Source: Sweltsa coloradensis
Lineage: Eukaryota > Arthropoda > Insecta > Plecoptera > Chloroperlidae
Direction of reading: 5' to 3'
NCBI GenBank assembly: GCA_024449915.1
Contig: JAMZAV010000444.1
Span: 612,329-676,328 of the forward strand
Length of the DNA: 64,000 bases
Of this stretch, positions 1 to 11,192 are shown piece by piece. The notes below the pieces were generated by a model, which searched no databases, was not told where the DNA came from, and saw only the letters and a program-made list of their open reading frames with translations. The translations under genes and the position numbers were made by a program. Every line of letters begins with the position of its first letter. The first letter of the stretch is position 1.

Positions 1-652
1 ACATTTAAATGATCTTGTGCATGACTGTTTGATTGAATACACAGGGGACTTCCAATATGGCCGCTTTTGGCATTACTATCGAATGTGCGTAAGTGTAGTG
101 ATAATATCTACTTATATTACAAAGGTGAAACAATTTTAGAGTAGGTCTGGTTTAAGATCATGATGTTTTTTGGACTATACACTACTCAAAAAAAAACAAC
201 ATTACGACATTTCAAAGGTTAATCAACCTCCTTCAATCAGGTTTTTAATGACAGTTGAAACAAGACAACAGAATGGGCTTTAAAACAAATAAACAATGCC
301 AACTAAACTAATCAAATTACACAATCCACCAAAGAATCATAATAATAAATGTGGTTGTAGTTGTTGTTGTAACATAAAAGAACTTAAAAAATTTACAAAC
401 AAACAAGAAGAAGAAACATTATGTCTTATTAGTTACAAAAACTTTCCAAATTCCAGGAAAATCAATGTTTAGGTGCACTTATCACATTATTACTAACAGA
501 CATAAATGCAGCCTCTTTAAGTTTACGTTTATGTGGATTGGCTTCATGAAGGATTAATGGATGAGTTGTTCCAATCCACATAATGGTGATTTTCATAAAC
601 ATGCTCTGCAAATCTAGGGGAACATACTTTATGCTGCGTGACGTTGTTCTAC
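1..652. other. AT-rich non-coding flank
   Basis: I see no gene here. The stretch is AT-rich, with short A runs near 186-196 and a GTT-rich stretch near 352-372. It ends where the left arm of palindrome A begins (TAGTCCAGTT at 653). The sequence just outside that point has no counterpart beyond the other arm. Confidence 0.5.
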
Positions 653-1190
653 TAGTCCAGTTAGAATCGAATATCCGTTTGCATTTTGTTGAGACAGATT
701 TTTATGATTGATTGTTGTAGAGGGTCACTAGTAGATGAAAAAATCGCGAGTATATTTTTTTTCTATGTTGGGTTTTTGGGAGCCAAATTTGGATTTTGGA
801 ATTTTCATACTTTTGGCGATAACTTCTCCAATATCGCGCGAATCGAAAAAATTTAAATTGCATTTCCATTTGATTGTTCAATAGAAATAAGATAACACGG
901 TTAGATTAGGTTTATATTTGGGAAAATGTACAGTCACTGACAAAAGTTCTGATAACATGTGTTATTTTACAATACAGGGACCTGTTCCTAATGTGGAAAA
1001 ATTTTTGGCGAATTATTCATTTGGACTATAATTCATGAAATCTAATTACGTATCTTTTGAATGGACTGCGTTTTTGTATTTTTTAAAACTATGGAAAATA
1101 GGGGTGGTTTAGAAATCTCTTTCGATTTTGAGCATAGAGATTTTATGTTTGCGAAAATCTCAAATCTGTGTATCTTTTGAGAGGTTTGGT

Positions 1191-1976
1191 CAAGACGTAA
1201 TATAAGCTAAGCGCTAGACACACAGTTAGGCCGTGGGGAGCATGACAATTTAAAACCTGTCTCTAGTAGGGAAAAACCCACCGCCGTCCTAAATGTATCG
1301 TACCCTTAAATTTAACAGCCTTTGAGTTAACAACGGTGAAAAAAATCAAAAACCGCAAGATGGCGAATTCTCGTTATTATTGAAAAAAAACAGTCTTTTT
1401 CCGCAAATCTCTCAGTTACTCCGATTTCCGAACAAAGCAATTCAAGTTGGTGGACTATCATACTATTGTGTATCTGCATTAGGCTTTTAGTAATCAAAAC
1501 TAGTTATTTGTGCGGAATATGTATCTGAAAAGGGTTTCGTGCAGGTCTAGGGTTGCCTAGGAGGGGCCCCTAGGGCTTGTAAAACGTGTAATGTTAGCTT
1601 TAAATTAAATGTAGTTCTATAGCCTAATGGAATAAAGGCTTACACTGTTGTATTATAAAAAATTTTTTATTTATCTGGGCCTAGGCCCGGGACGGTTTCT
1701 GGTTTGTTTTATGAAAGTAATGACACTTTTTCTCGTTTCACAACATAGAAGCAAATTAAAATGGTCCGCCATTTGTTTACGTATTTGTTTATCCCCGCGA
1801 CGTTCAAATAATCCACTGCATCTTAGTTCATTTCAACTAGATGAAGTATCTTTTGTTGCAGTGAAGGGGTTTTTTTCCCTACTAGAGAGGCTTCAAATTG
1901 TTACGCTAGCGCCGGTTGGAAGGATAGGAGACTGAGCGTCTAGCGCTTTGCTACGAAAAGCTTATGTACGTCATTG
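1191..1976. mobile_element. Non-autonomous hAT-like insertion in left arm of palindrome A
   Basis: This 786-bp insertion is flanked by perfect 8-bp direct repeats GGTTTGGT (1183-1190 and 1977-1984). The opposite arm of palindrome A has the unoccupied site with a single ACCAAACC (5326-5333). The ends are imperfect inverted repeats: CAAGACGTAATATAAGC at the left, and the complement of CAATGACGTACATAAGC at the right. A subterminal inverted pair, AAGCGCTAGAC, lies just inside each end. An 8-bp target duplication with CA...TG ends is typical of the hAT superfamily. No transposase is encoded: the longest open frame (1648-1935) shows no recognisable domain. Superfamily assignment is inference; the insertion itself is seen directly. 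Confidence 0.75.
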
Positions 1977-3778
1977 GGTTTGGTAGTATTCAAGAAGGGG
2001 GGTGGAACTCTTTTAGCAAAGTGATTGTTTGTAAAAAGACAGTTGAATGATGGATGGTAATGAATACGGGAGGAAAATGAATTTAAATGTGAAATAGCCG
2101 AGCCTTAATTTGGTAAGATGACCATTAAATAATATTTTATTTTAAAAGGACCACAGGACTTTCACTAGTTTAAACCTATGCGTTTTGGACCTCACATTGT
2201 TTAAAATTTAAATAAACTATCTCGCATCAGTTGAAAAATACTTATTTTGTAGCCATAGAGATTAAGTTTTTTATTGTAGCTATATAGTCCGGGGTCTATA
2301 CGCAAATTTGAGGTCGAACCTTGGACAAATTGGCAACAGAAGCGAATTTGGTACCATTGGATTCAGGAAAAAAAACTAAATAACCCATTAAAAGAAACCC
2401 CTAAAATCTCCAAAGGGTGGGTGGGTATAATCATCCCCTAAATGAAAGTGTAATAAAATTAAATTTTAAAAAAAAATGAGTTTATGAAACCTAGTATCCA
2501 TTGTATGTAATCAAAGCTTTTTCAAGGGTTTTTTCAAAAAAAAATATGACAATTGTTAAAAATTAATTTTGTGTCCAGCAGAGGTCAATAAAGGCCAAAT
2601 TTTAAATTTTTTCAATGTAATTTGGTAAAACGTTTTTTTTGGGCACAATAATGTTTTATGATTGTCTCATTGTTTTAAATAATTAGTAAATAGACCACAC
2701 TTGATACGGTTAAGTCAATCATGGCAGAAAAAAGGTTATTATTACAATCTGTAGGGCCATGAACCTACGAGAAAGTATGTCAAAAAACTGTTTACTTACG
2801 TTAAGGCGCACTCAAATCATGTTACGTAATAATGTAATTCGCCGATAGAGGTTTCTCAATTTACTACACATCAAGACTATATTTTGGGACTTACCTGGAT
2901 CAAACTTACACTTTAAAATCCTTACTGAAGATTTTATCCATGGATTTTCTTAATATATTTGTTAAAATCACAGATTAAGCCCTTAATATAGCCCTAAGAT
3001 AATTTTTTTTCCACCAAATTTACACCCCCATAAGTAGTAGGCATTGAGGTTGTCTACGGGAGATTTTATTTCGCAAAATCTAGTACCTAGGTGCCCGCTA
3101 TAGGGTACTGTACACTCAGGTACCTCGTTAAAAAACAAGTTTTTTTGCGTTTTCGGTGTGCTCCAAGCCTCCACAAAACGTTAAATGAACTTTGAATCGT
3201 CATAATCAGTCCTATTTAGGGACCTGGCAACCCATGCTAAATTTTTGGGTTTGGGGGGCGATCATTCCTACTGAGTTTAAATATGGGATGAAAAATTATC
3301 AAAAAAAAGCTTATTTAACTCCTTTGAATTAGGCACCTGGCAGAGGAATTAAAAAAACGATTTTGATAATTTTTCATCCAATTTTTAACTCGGAAGGAAT
3401 GATTGCAAACCCCAAACTAAATAAGCATGGGTTGTCAGGTACCTAAATAGTCTGATTATGACGTATTTAAAGTTTAATTTCATGTTTGTTGAGGCTTGGA
3501 AACACACCGGAAAAAACGCAAAAAAAAATTGTTTTTTTAAAAGAGGTACCTGAGTGTACAGTAACCCTATAGCGGGCACCTAGGTTACTAGATTTTGCGA
3601 AATAAAATCTCCCCCTAGACAACCTCAATGCCTACTACTTATGGGGTGTAAATTTGGTGGAAATAACATATCTAAGGGCTATATTAAGGGGCTAAAATCT
3701 GTGATTTTAATGAATATTATTAAGAAATACATGAATAAAATCTTTAGTAAGGATTTTAAAGTGTGGGTTTTGATCCAG

Positions 3779-4458
3779 CACCGCGATTCTCTAAGGTCCG
3801 CGTTAACGTTAAATTTAACGCCACCACGTTAAACATTTACCGCACGTTAGGTTAACGCGCGATTCCCTAAAACAAAACTGTAAGGTGCGTTAACTGTCTC
3901 AAAAGCGCGTTACCGGTGCAGCAGACCGACGCCTGTTATATATTAGTTGGACAAGTTCTCGAGAAGGCTGTGTGATCTCGATCACCTCGGCCAATGAAAA
4001 CGCTGGAAAAGAAGAGGACTTTTAAAGCAAAGATGTTAGAATAGAAAGACAAAAAACCCCTTCTATATTCGGCATTGCACTCTTTTCGTAATTGAGGTTA
4101 TGTTATTAATGTCTAATCTTTTTTATTACTTATTTGTGTATGTTATAAATGCAGTATAGATGTTACTTTACTACACTAAAACATATTTATTAACCTGAAA
4201 ATTGATTATTTAGATAGCCATCACAAAAAAAATACGATATTCAATGCTTCTTAAATTTGAAGTGGAGGTGAAAAAACGTAAACATAACGTCCATATTTTT
4301 TAACGCAGGCCTAAAGGCAGGGGTTTGGATCGCGTTAAAATGACGTCACTTTTAACGTCCGCTGACGATAAAAATTCGTTAGTGATCACAAACTCGCAAT
4401 GTTATCGTTATTATCACCGATTGATTATTTAACGTTACGCGACCTTAAGAATGCGGTG
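3779..4458. mobile_element. MITE-like insertion in right arm of palindrome A
   Basis: This 680-bp block has no counterpart in the left arm, where the uninterrupted sequence lies at about 2890-2905. Its ends form an imperfect terminal inverted repeat of about 35 bp: CACCGCGATTCTCTAAGG at the left, and the complement of CACCGCATTCTTAAGG at the right. Both continue into GTTAACG-like and AACGTTAAA motifs. GTTAACG-type motifs recur within the first 130 bp, as does a second copy of the GCGATTC-CTAA motif near 3859. It is non-coding. The target-site duplication is not resolved, because the junctions differ by one or two bases from the empty site. The superfamily is not identified. Confidence 0.65.
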
Positions 4459-5851
4459 GGTTAAGTCCCAAATATAGTCTTGATGTGTAGTACTTGAGAA
4501 ACTTATCGGCGAATTACTTTTACGTAACATGATTTGAGTGCGCCTTAACGTAAGTTTAAAAAGATTTTGACTAACATATCGTAGGTTTTATGGCCCACAG
4601 ATTGTAATAATAACCTTTTTCTGCCTGTTGACTTATACCAATATCCCAAGGTGCCATCTACTAATTTTTACAACATGAGAAAATCATAAACATTATTTTG
4701 CAATAAAAAAACGTTAACCAAATACATTGAAAAATATAAAATTTGATCTTCATTTCCCTGCTGGACCAAAATTAATTTTTAACAATGTCATATTTTTTTT
4801 TTCGAAAAAAACCCTTTAAAAAGCTTGATTACATACAATGGATACTAGGTTCATAAAATTTTTTAAAATTTAATTTTATTACACTTTCTTTAGGGATGAT
4901 TAGACCCACCACCCTTTGGGATTTTAGGGGTATCTTATGGGTTATTTAGTTTTTTTCCCTGAACCAAAAGTACCAAATTCGCTTCGTGCAATTTGTCCAA
5001 GGGTTTGACCTCAAATTTGCGATAGACCCCGGACTTATAGCTACAATAAAAATTAATCTCTATGGCTACAAAAATAAGTATTTTGACTGAATGCGGATAG
5101 TTTATGTAAATTTTAAACACATGTGAGGCAAAACGCATAGGTTTAAAATAGTGAAAGTCCTGTGGTCCTTTTAAAATACATATTATTTAATGTCATCTTA
5201 CCCAAATTAAGGCTCGGCCTATTTTACAATTAAATTCATTTTCCTCCGTATTCATTACATCCTCATTCAACTGTCTTTTTACAACAAACACTTTGGGTAA
5301 AGAGTTCCACCGCTTCTTGAATACTACCAAACCTCTCAAAAGATACACAATTTGAGATTTCGCAGCATAAAATCTCTATGCTCAAATCGACCGAGATTTC
5401 TAAACCACCCCCTATTTCCATAGTTTTAAAGATAAAAAAGCTAGTCCATTCAAAGATACGTATTAGATTTCATGAATATAGTCCAAATGATATTCGCAAA
5501 AAATTTTTCCACATTAGGAACAAAGGTCGTGGGATTGAAAAAAAAACCTGTTATCAAAATTTTGTTCGTGAACTGTACATTTCCAAATATAAACCTAATC
5601 TAACCGTTGTTATCTTATTTCTATTGAACATCACATGGAAATGCAATTTAAATTTTTTCGAATTCGCCGATATTGGAAGAGTTATCGCCAAAAGTATGAA
5701 AATTCCAAAATCCAAATTTGGCTCCAAGAACCCAACATAGAAAAAATATATACTCGCGATTTCTCATCTTACTAGTGACCCTCTACAATAATCAATCATA
5801 AAAAATCTGTCTCAACAAAATGCAAACGGATATTCGATTCTAAACTGGACT

Positions 5852-6877
5852 ATACCTGGAGATATCTACGGAATACTTCAATTTTAGTATAAAAGCATGA
5901 AATTTGGCATGATGATCGGACATACCCTACTGATGATTTAAGGAATTGGAGCCAATCGAAATTTACCCAGGAACCCCTCAAATCAAAGATGGCGTCCAAA
6001 TATGGCCGAATTTTTAAAAATTATGGTCCTATGTTATTCATTTTCACTACGCACGTACTTTTAAGTCCTGAATATAAATTTGAGGTTCAAATTAACTTTT
6101 TCAAATCAGAAACCTCTCAAAATTAAAGATGGCGGCCAAAAAATCAGTTGTCAATTATTAACGGATTTGATTGAATTTCGGTTTCTACACGTATATTGAG
6201 CTGCTGAGTATCATTTGAGGTAAAAATGTTTTGTGACATTTACTGGTCACATAACCTCGAAAAAGTTTGAAAAAGATCGAAACAAGATTTTGTAATGTGA
6301 TTATTTACTTATCACTGGTAGCCAAACCTGACAAAAACACACAAGTACGTATTAGAAACACGAATTAATGTTAAATACGCACTAGTGTGTTTTTATCAGG
6401 TTGAACTACCAGTGATAAAGTAAATATTCACATTACAAAATCTTGTTTCGTCCTTTTTCAAACTTTTTCTATGTTATGTGACCAATAAATGTCACAAAAC
6501 ATTTTTTTACCTCAAAATCATACTCAACAGCTCAATATACGTGTAGAAACCCAAATTCAATCAAATCCGTTAATAATTGACAAACTGATGATTTTTTGGA
6601 CGCCATCTTTAATTTTGAGAGGTTTCTGACTAAAAAAAGTTAATTTGAACCTCAAATTTATATTCAGTACTTGAAAGTACGTGCGGAAAGTGAAAATGAA
6701 TAACAAAGGACCATAATTTTTAAAAGTTCGGCCATATATTTGGACGCCATCTTTGATTTGAGGGGTTCCTGGGTAAATTTTCGATTGGCTCCATTCCTTA
6801 AATCATCAGTAGGGAATGTCCGATCATCATGCCAAATTTTATGCTTTTATACTAAATTTGAAGTATTCTCCAGGTAT
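5852..6877. repeat. Second inverted repeat (palindrome B)
   Basis: The left arm (5852 to about 6350) and right arm (about 6373-6877) are reverse complements. Outer ends are ATACCTGGAGA and TCTCCAGGTAT. The centre is at about 6360, between CACACAAGTACGTATT and AAATACGCACTAGTGTG. The left arm has about 11 extra bases near 5862-5872. It starts exactly where palindrome A ends. No protein is encoded. The arms contain repeated GATGGCG / CGCCATC stretches. It is probably a foldback element or MITE of unknown class. Confidence 0.8.
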
Positions 6878-8375
6878 GCCGCCTGACTATTAATGAAATC
6901 TAGATTATTGTGCGTTTTCACATTATATCCAGGTACCGAGTACCGACTTTATTACTTTGCAGTATCATCCTAGCTCTGCCCTTTGAGTCTCTTTCAGTGT
7001 CTATGTGATCTCGGTTTCCTATTCTTCCTTGCTACGTGTCTTTATTTAAGGTGTGATTAAGGCCAGTTGGACCTTATCTACCATCCAACCTTATAACAAT
7101 GTGAGAGAGTCAGTGTGAGAGAGAGATGGTGTGTGAGAGAGATGCACCCATTGAGTTTCCAAATGAGGTCTGTCGAAGGTAGCACACATAGAACCCACGG
7201 ATATTATATTGTATCATTTTTAAATTGTTGTGTTCATTAAATTATATATAAAAATATTTAATAAGTAAAATTTATCAATTAACGTGAAAAAATAACAGTT
7301 CCGTATTTAACGCAATATTCAAGTTTTCAATATAATTTTATCAGCTGATAAGACTCATTACTTCTTGGCTGTCTTAACATCTTCAACCGACAATATATTT
7401 CGTTTGGATCGTACAAGGTAGACAGCCAAGACATCATTGTACTTAATGAATAGACGCGAAATGTGGTCATCTTCACTATTAAAGTCAGTTCATACAATTC
7501 TTATCAATAGAGTCGAGTTGGTTCGAGTGCACCGGCCCAAGAAGCCTCGGGAGATGTTTTATTTCATCTCAATCAACAACAACCAGGCTCTTCAAGTATA
7601 CGGAACAAGACGGTCCTATCCCGTGTGGATTGTAAGATATCAATAGCTCTCTCTGATGAGTTTCAATCTTCACTCCATTAATACGATCACAATTTGCTCG
7701 CATTCGTCGTACGGACCAGACTAATAACATCGGCAGATTTGGGATTTAAATCGCGCTCAAGACGAACTTTTTAACCTCTGATACCACATTATCTTAGGGT
7801 TTATGTAAACGTTGACGTTGGAGCCGCCTTTCCGCTTTAGCAATTCGAAGCATATACAAAATTGTATAAAGTTGTTCCGAACTAGCATGGCAATAATGGT
7901 GTCACTCGTGGGTAAATCATCATGGCCAACCAATGAGACTCGATTTCAATTTTTTAGTTAGGTGATGAATATTCGCTTTTCGATGACGTCGGCGCCGGCA
8001 GGGTCACTTTAACGTATGGTCATCACTTGAAATTACTTTAATAACGGAGTGGGTTGACTGTTTAACTTTAATTAGGAACGAATCTCCAAACAAAACAGTT
8101 GCAAGAAAAAACTTAAAAGTTTTCATTGTTTAATCCCGCTAAACTAAAAAAAAAAACATTCAGACTAACTAGTTATGAATTTAGAAAGTAACAAAATGTT
8201 ACTGGGTCCACCGTGGATCCGAAAAAATGTAAAACTTGGATATTAATCCATCAGCAAAAATCACCCATCAGAAATAACGTGAGGACGATCTTTATGCCCC
8301 ATGACCTTGGAGGATTTTGATCCAAAAAATATTGGCCATTATTGACGTATTCGACATCTCTGTAAATCAATCTAC
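6878..8375. other. Non-coding, with a GA-rich microsatellite
   Basis: No gene recognised. A GAGAGA/GTGTGAGA microsatellite-like stretch lies at about 7083-7146. The open frame at 7437-7646 has no recognisable domain or codon pattern. Confidence 0.5.
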
Positions 8376-8462
8376 TACAGTAAGATCTCTCTTTTTTTTT
8401 GGCGGCTCGGTTAACACGGAACATCGGATAAGAGGAGATCGGATAAGAGAGATCTTACTGTA
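8376..8462. mobile_element. Short pogo/Tigger-like MITE
   Basis: A perfect 18-bp inverted repeat, TACAGTAAGATCTCTCTT (8376-8393), pairs with 8445-8462, and TA lies at each outer end. The interior contains GGATAAGAGGAGATCGGATA and GGTTAACACGGAACATCGG. That style (CAGTA ends, then CGGATAA / GGTTAAC motifs) resembles pogo/Tigger termini of the Tc1-mariner superfamily, which duplicate TA. It is 83 bp inside the TA pair and non-coding. The family assignment is by resemblance only. Confidence 0.55.
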
Positions 8463-10177
8463 TATTGTTTTTTGTAATTTGGGCAAGTGGTTCGGTCAAA
8501 ATATGCTGATGAAAAAGGAGGGGTGTGATTTTGGAATGAATATTCTTGCGTGTTTGAGTGTATATTTGTGCACAGTTTCAAGACACGATGTTGTAAAGGG
8601 GCATTTAAGATTAGTATTATGCTCTAGTATCTATGAAGAACAAACAATTAACATGTTTAAGACAAAAAATAAATTCCTCAAAAAGTCAATTTTTGCAAAT
8701 TTCAGGATCAAAAAACTTTTAAAAATCGTGCGTAAAATTACAGTCACGAGGCATAATTTTTTAAACGATCTTTTAAGTATAGCAAAGTGTTAAAAGATAA
8801 TTTTTGGCTTGATACCGGTCACATAAATTTTTGACCAACCATTCGTTCTGTTTTTCTCGGGTCGAAGTGTGAATGCTGTTTATGTTCCTACAAAAATAGC
8901 TTTAGGATATTCCGTAGAATAATTCTCACCCCTTCATCTTATTTCGTGTCCTGAAAAGGGGAAACTTGTACCATTGTTCTTAATTTATAGAAAAACGTAT
9001 TTATTTAAGATACATGTTACTTACTTAAGCTTTGGCTACACGTAGTGTTCTCTTATTGAGACATACATCTTACAGCACAGTTCACATCGCGTGCACCACT
9101 CCTACTCAGCAAGCCACTTCTCTTTCAGGCAACTGTACACGCCCCCCAGGACGATATCGCCAACTTCACGACGTGATATACTGTTTGTGGCTAATGACTT
9201 AAGTTGGCAATCTTGACTTCTCTACAAACAAAGACTTTCGCTCGAAATCACTGTTTTGTGGCTGTGCCTTGAATGGATGACTTGGGTCTTGAGCTCGACG
9301 GGTATAGTAAACATAGGCTGTCTATAATGAGTTCCAATACGACGGAGTTTCCCCTCTATAAGCCACAACTCACGGATAAACATGCCCTTCTGAATGGATC
9401 GAGACAATATGTCTGTGTGCCACTGAACAGTTGATGAGAGGGACCAAAATGTGCTTATACATAAGCGTTGATTCTCTTGAATCATATATTATGATCCACT
9501 ATAGTACCAACAGTATTAGCAATCATTCAAATGATAAGATAAACCGATTAACAAATCAATTCGCAAAACCAAAAGCGCGTAATCGTTGCCAATTTATTTA
9601 TCCACAAAAAAAATTCACAATATAGACTCAAAATCGAACACACCGATGATAGTTATTAATAACACATACATTTCAATTAAAATGTATGTAGAATCATGCT
9701 TTCATTGTGGATTTCAAAAAATGGTTTTAGCTAAAAGTAACCTGCCGTAAAATATGAATAGCTCTGCTTTTTATTCGAGCCAGTATCATTGTTATGTATT
9801 CAGGGGCTAAAAGCAGTACAGTCACTTGTAAGGGTGTACTTAAAATTGGGAACTTGTGTGGCTTCCACTTAATCAACAGATTGTCGATGAAGAATAATAC
9901 ATAAATTTTAAAGTAATTCCATCCTCTCTCTCTCCCCCCTCCGCCCCCCACCACCAATAACATTACTCGTCCACCCTACCTTAAAAAAAGAAAATTGAAT
10001 CCATTGAGGAAAGACTAATCCGGTACCGAGTCTCCAAAAACGTTCTATAATATCCATTAGTCGCATGCGGGTCCCAGAAATTTCAGGTCGGGTCGAGTGT
10101 TTTAGGGACGACCAGACAGTCTAATAAATGGCCCCCTATTGTCATGTAAACATAACAGTATAACCATTTCTGTAAGG
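8463..10177. other. Non-coding AT-rich stretch
   Basis: I find no gene and no clear repeat. A C-rich, CT-rich run lies at about 9922-9950. Open frames of 60-90 codons here have no recognisable content. Confidence 0.4.
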
Positions 10178-10265
10178 GATAATGGAGGTGCTGATCCAGG
10201 ATTTACAAACTTTTTGGTGGAGGTGCCGGTCCAGACAATTTTAATTTATAGCTCCCAAAATGCCA
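10178..10265 (+). repeat. Dispersed repeat family C, fragment
   Basis: It carries the family signature TTGGTGGAGGTGCCGG (near 10214-10230), preceded by a second degenerate TGGAGGTGC at about 10184. The same signature starts or ends repeats at about 13300, 14270, 38610 (plus strand) and about 18640 and 23250 (minus strand). Confidence 0.5.
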
Positions 10266-11091
10266 TTATTTAATAAAAATACATGAATGGAAAATGCAGT
10301 TGGGATAAAACCATAATGTAATATCATTAAAAAGTAAAATGTAATATAAATTTTCACATGCAGTAGGCCGATGTTATGACGGCCGTCTTTTGCATACCCG
10401 GCCCGATATAACCCGACCCGACTGTTCAAACCTCTACCCGTACAGTCCTAATAACCATTTTGTAATTCAAAGCCATGTCAACAAACGACCGCATGTCAAT
10501 ATATCCATTTTGTTTTCAAAGTCATGTCAACAGAAGACCGCATGTCAATAGGTGGTCATTTCGGTTTTTATCGTAATTCGTAAACGTGACACGACGCTCA
10601 CAGAAATACAAAGAGAGAATATAGGCGCCTCGCTCCCTAATAGTCTTCTTCAGACTTCTCTGACTTGCCGATTGGCCTCGCGAGCTCCATATTTCTCCAT
10701 CACGTCGGCCGGTGAGATTATGAGCGGGGTTCAATCAATCCATTACCCTCGCCCCAGTAACCTGGCCCCGCGAAGTCAATGGTTGGAATAATGCCATGGA
10801 GCCAGCAGAGATAACTCGGGGAATCCCTGGCCACTAATCCGTCAATCATACATCGTATTGGAAGTCGTCTTGTGTCAGGATTGTATCAGTTGCCAGATGC
10901 ATTGGCTCGTGTGCGTTCCGTTCAGACAATAGCACAGACATCACTGCACCTAGACCACGTACATAGCAACGCAAACAAGTATTTTCTCGTAAAGATGCTC
11001 TCTGTAAAGTTAGCGGGGTTAATAGGGTGTAAGGGCAATTGTGAAGCGAATTATAGTGCTGTGAAAGCGGACCCAATCAAAAAATAAATTA
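10266..11091. other. Non-coding stretch
   Basis: No gene recognised. A short internal duplication is visible: CAAAGTCATGTCAACA-like text at about 10469-10500 and again at about 10517-10550, each followed by GACCGCATGTCAATA. Overlapping open frames on both strands (10522-11087) look like chance. Confidence 0.35.
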
Positions 11092-11192
11092 CCATCGGGA
11101 AAACTTTCACCAAGGATTGCCCGTGGCTGAAATCAAACCCTTGTCCTCCCGAATCAGAGTTTCATGCGTTACGAATGAGTTATCACTGTTGG
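11092..11192 (-). mobile_element. tRNA-derived SINE fragment (family B)
   Basis: It shares the order of motifs with the best copy at 56814-56992: AAAACTTTCACCAAGGATTG, a degenerate B-box region, CTCCCGAATCAGAGT, then GTTACGAATGAGTTATCACTG. The tRNA-like head is therefore read from the minus strand. The B-box is degenerate (AATCAAACCC) and the upstream part is missing. Confidence 0.5.

Larger units (their letters stand above)
653..5852. repeat. Giant inverted repeat (palindrome A)
   Basis: The left arm (653 to about 3330) is the reverse complement of the right arm (about 3337-5852). The outer ends are TAGTCCAGTT at 653 and AACTGGACTA ending at 5852, and both ends show a TA dinucleotide. The centre lies near 3333, inside a small imperfect hairpin between TTTAACTCC and GGAATTAAA. 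Examples of paired segments: about 900-935 with 5575-5610, 2000-2050 with 5260-5310, and 3070-3120 with 3555-3600. The arms differ by many substitutions and short indels. Each has one large unique insertion: 1191-1976 in the left arm and 3779-4458 in the right. I find no convincing protein in either arm. It could be a foldback transposon, an old head-to-head duplication, or a hairpin-RNA locus; the element class is unknown. Confidence 0.85.

Noticed and set aside
5378..5740. 120-codon open frame in palindrome A
   Set aside because: The matching sequence in the other arm is not open in the same frame, so there is no sign of coding constraint.
653..5852. Palindrome as a long-read adapter (fold-back) artefact
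   Set aside because: The arms have diverged and each carries a different complete insertion, one with a perfect target-site duplication. A fold-back read could not produce that.
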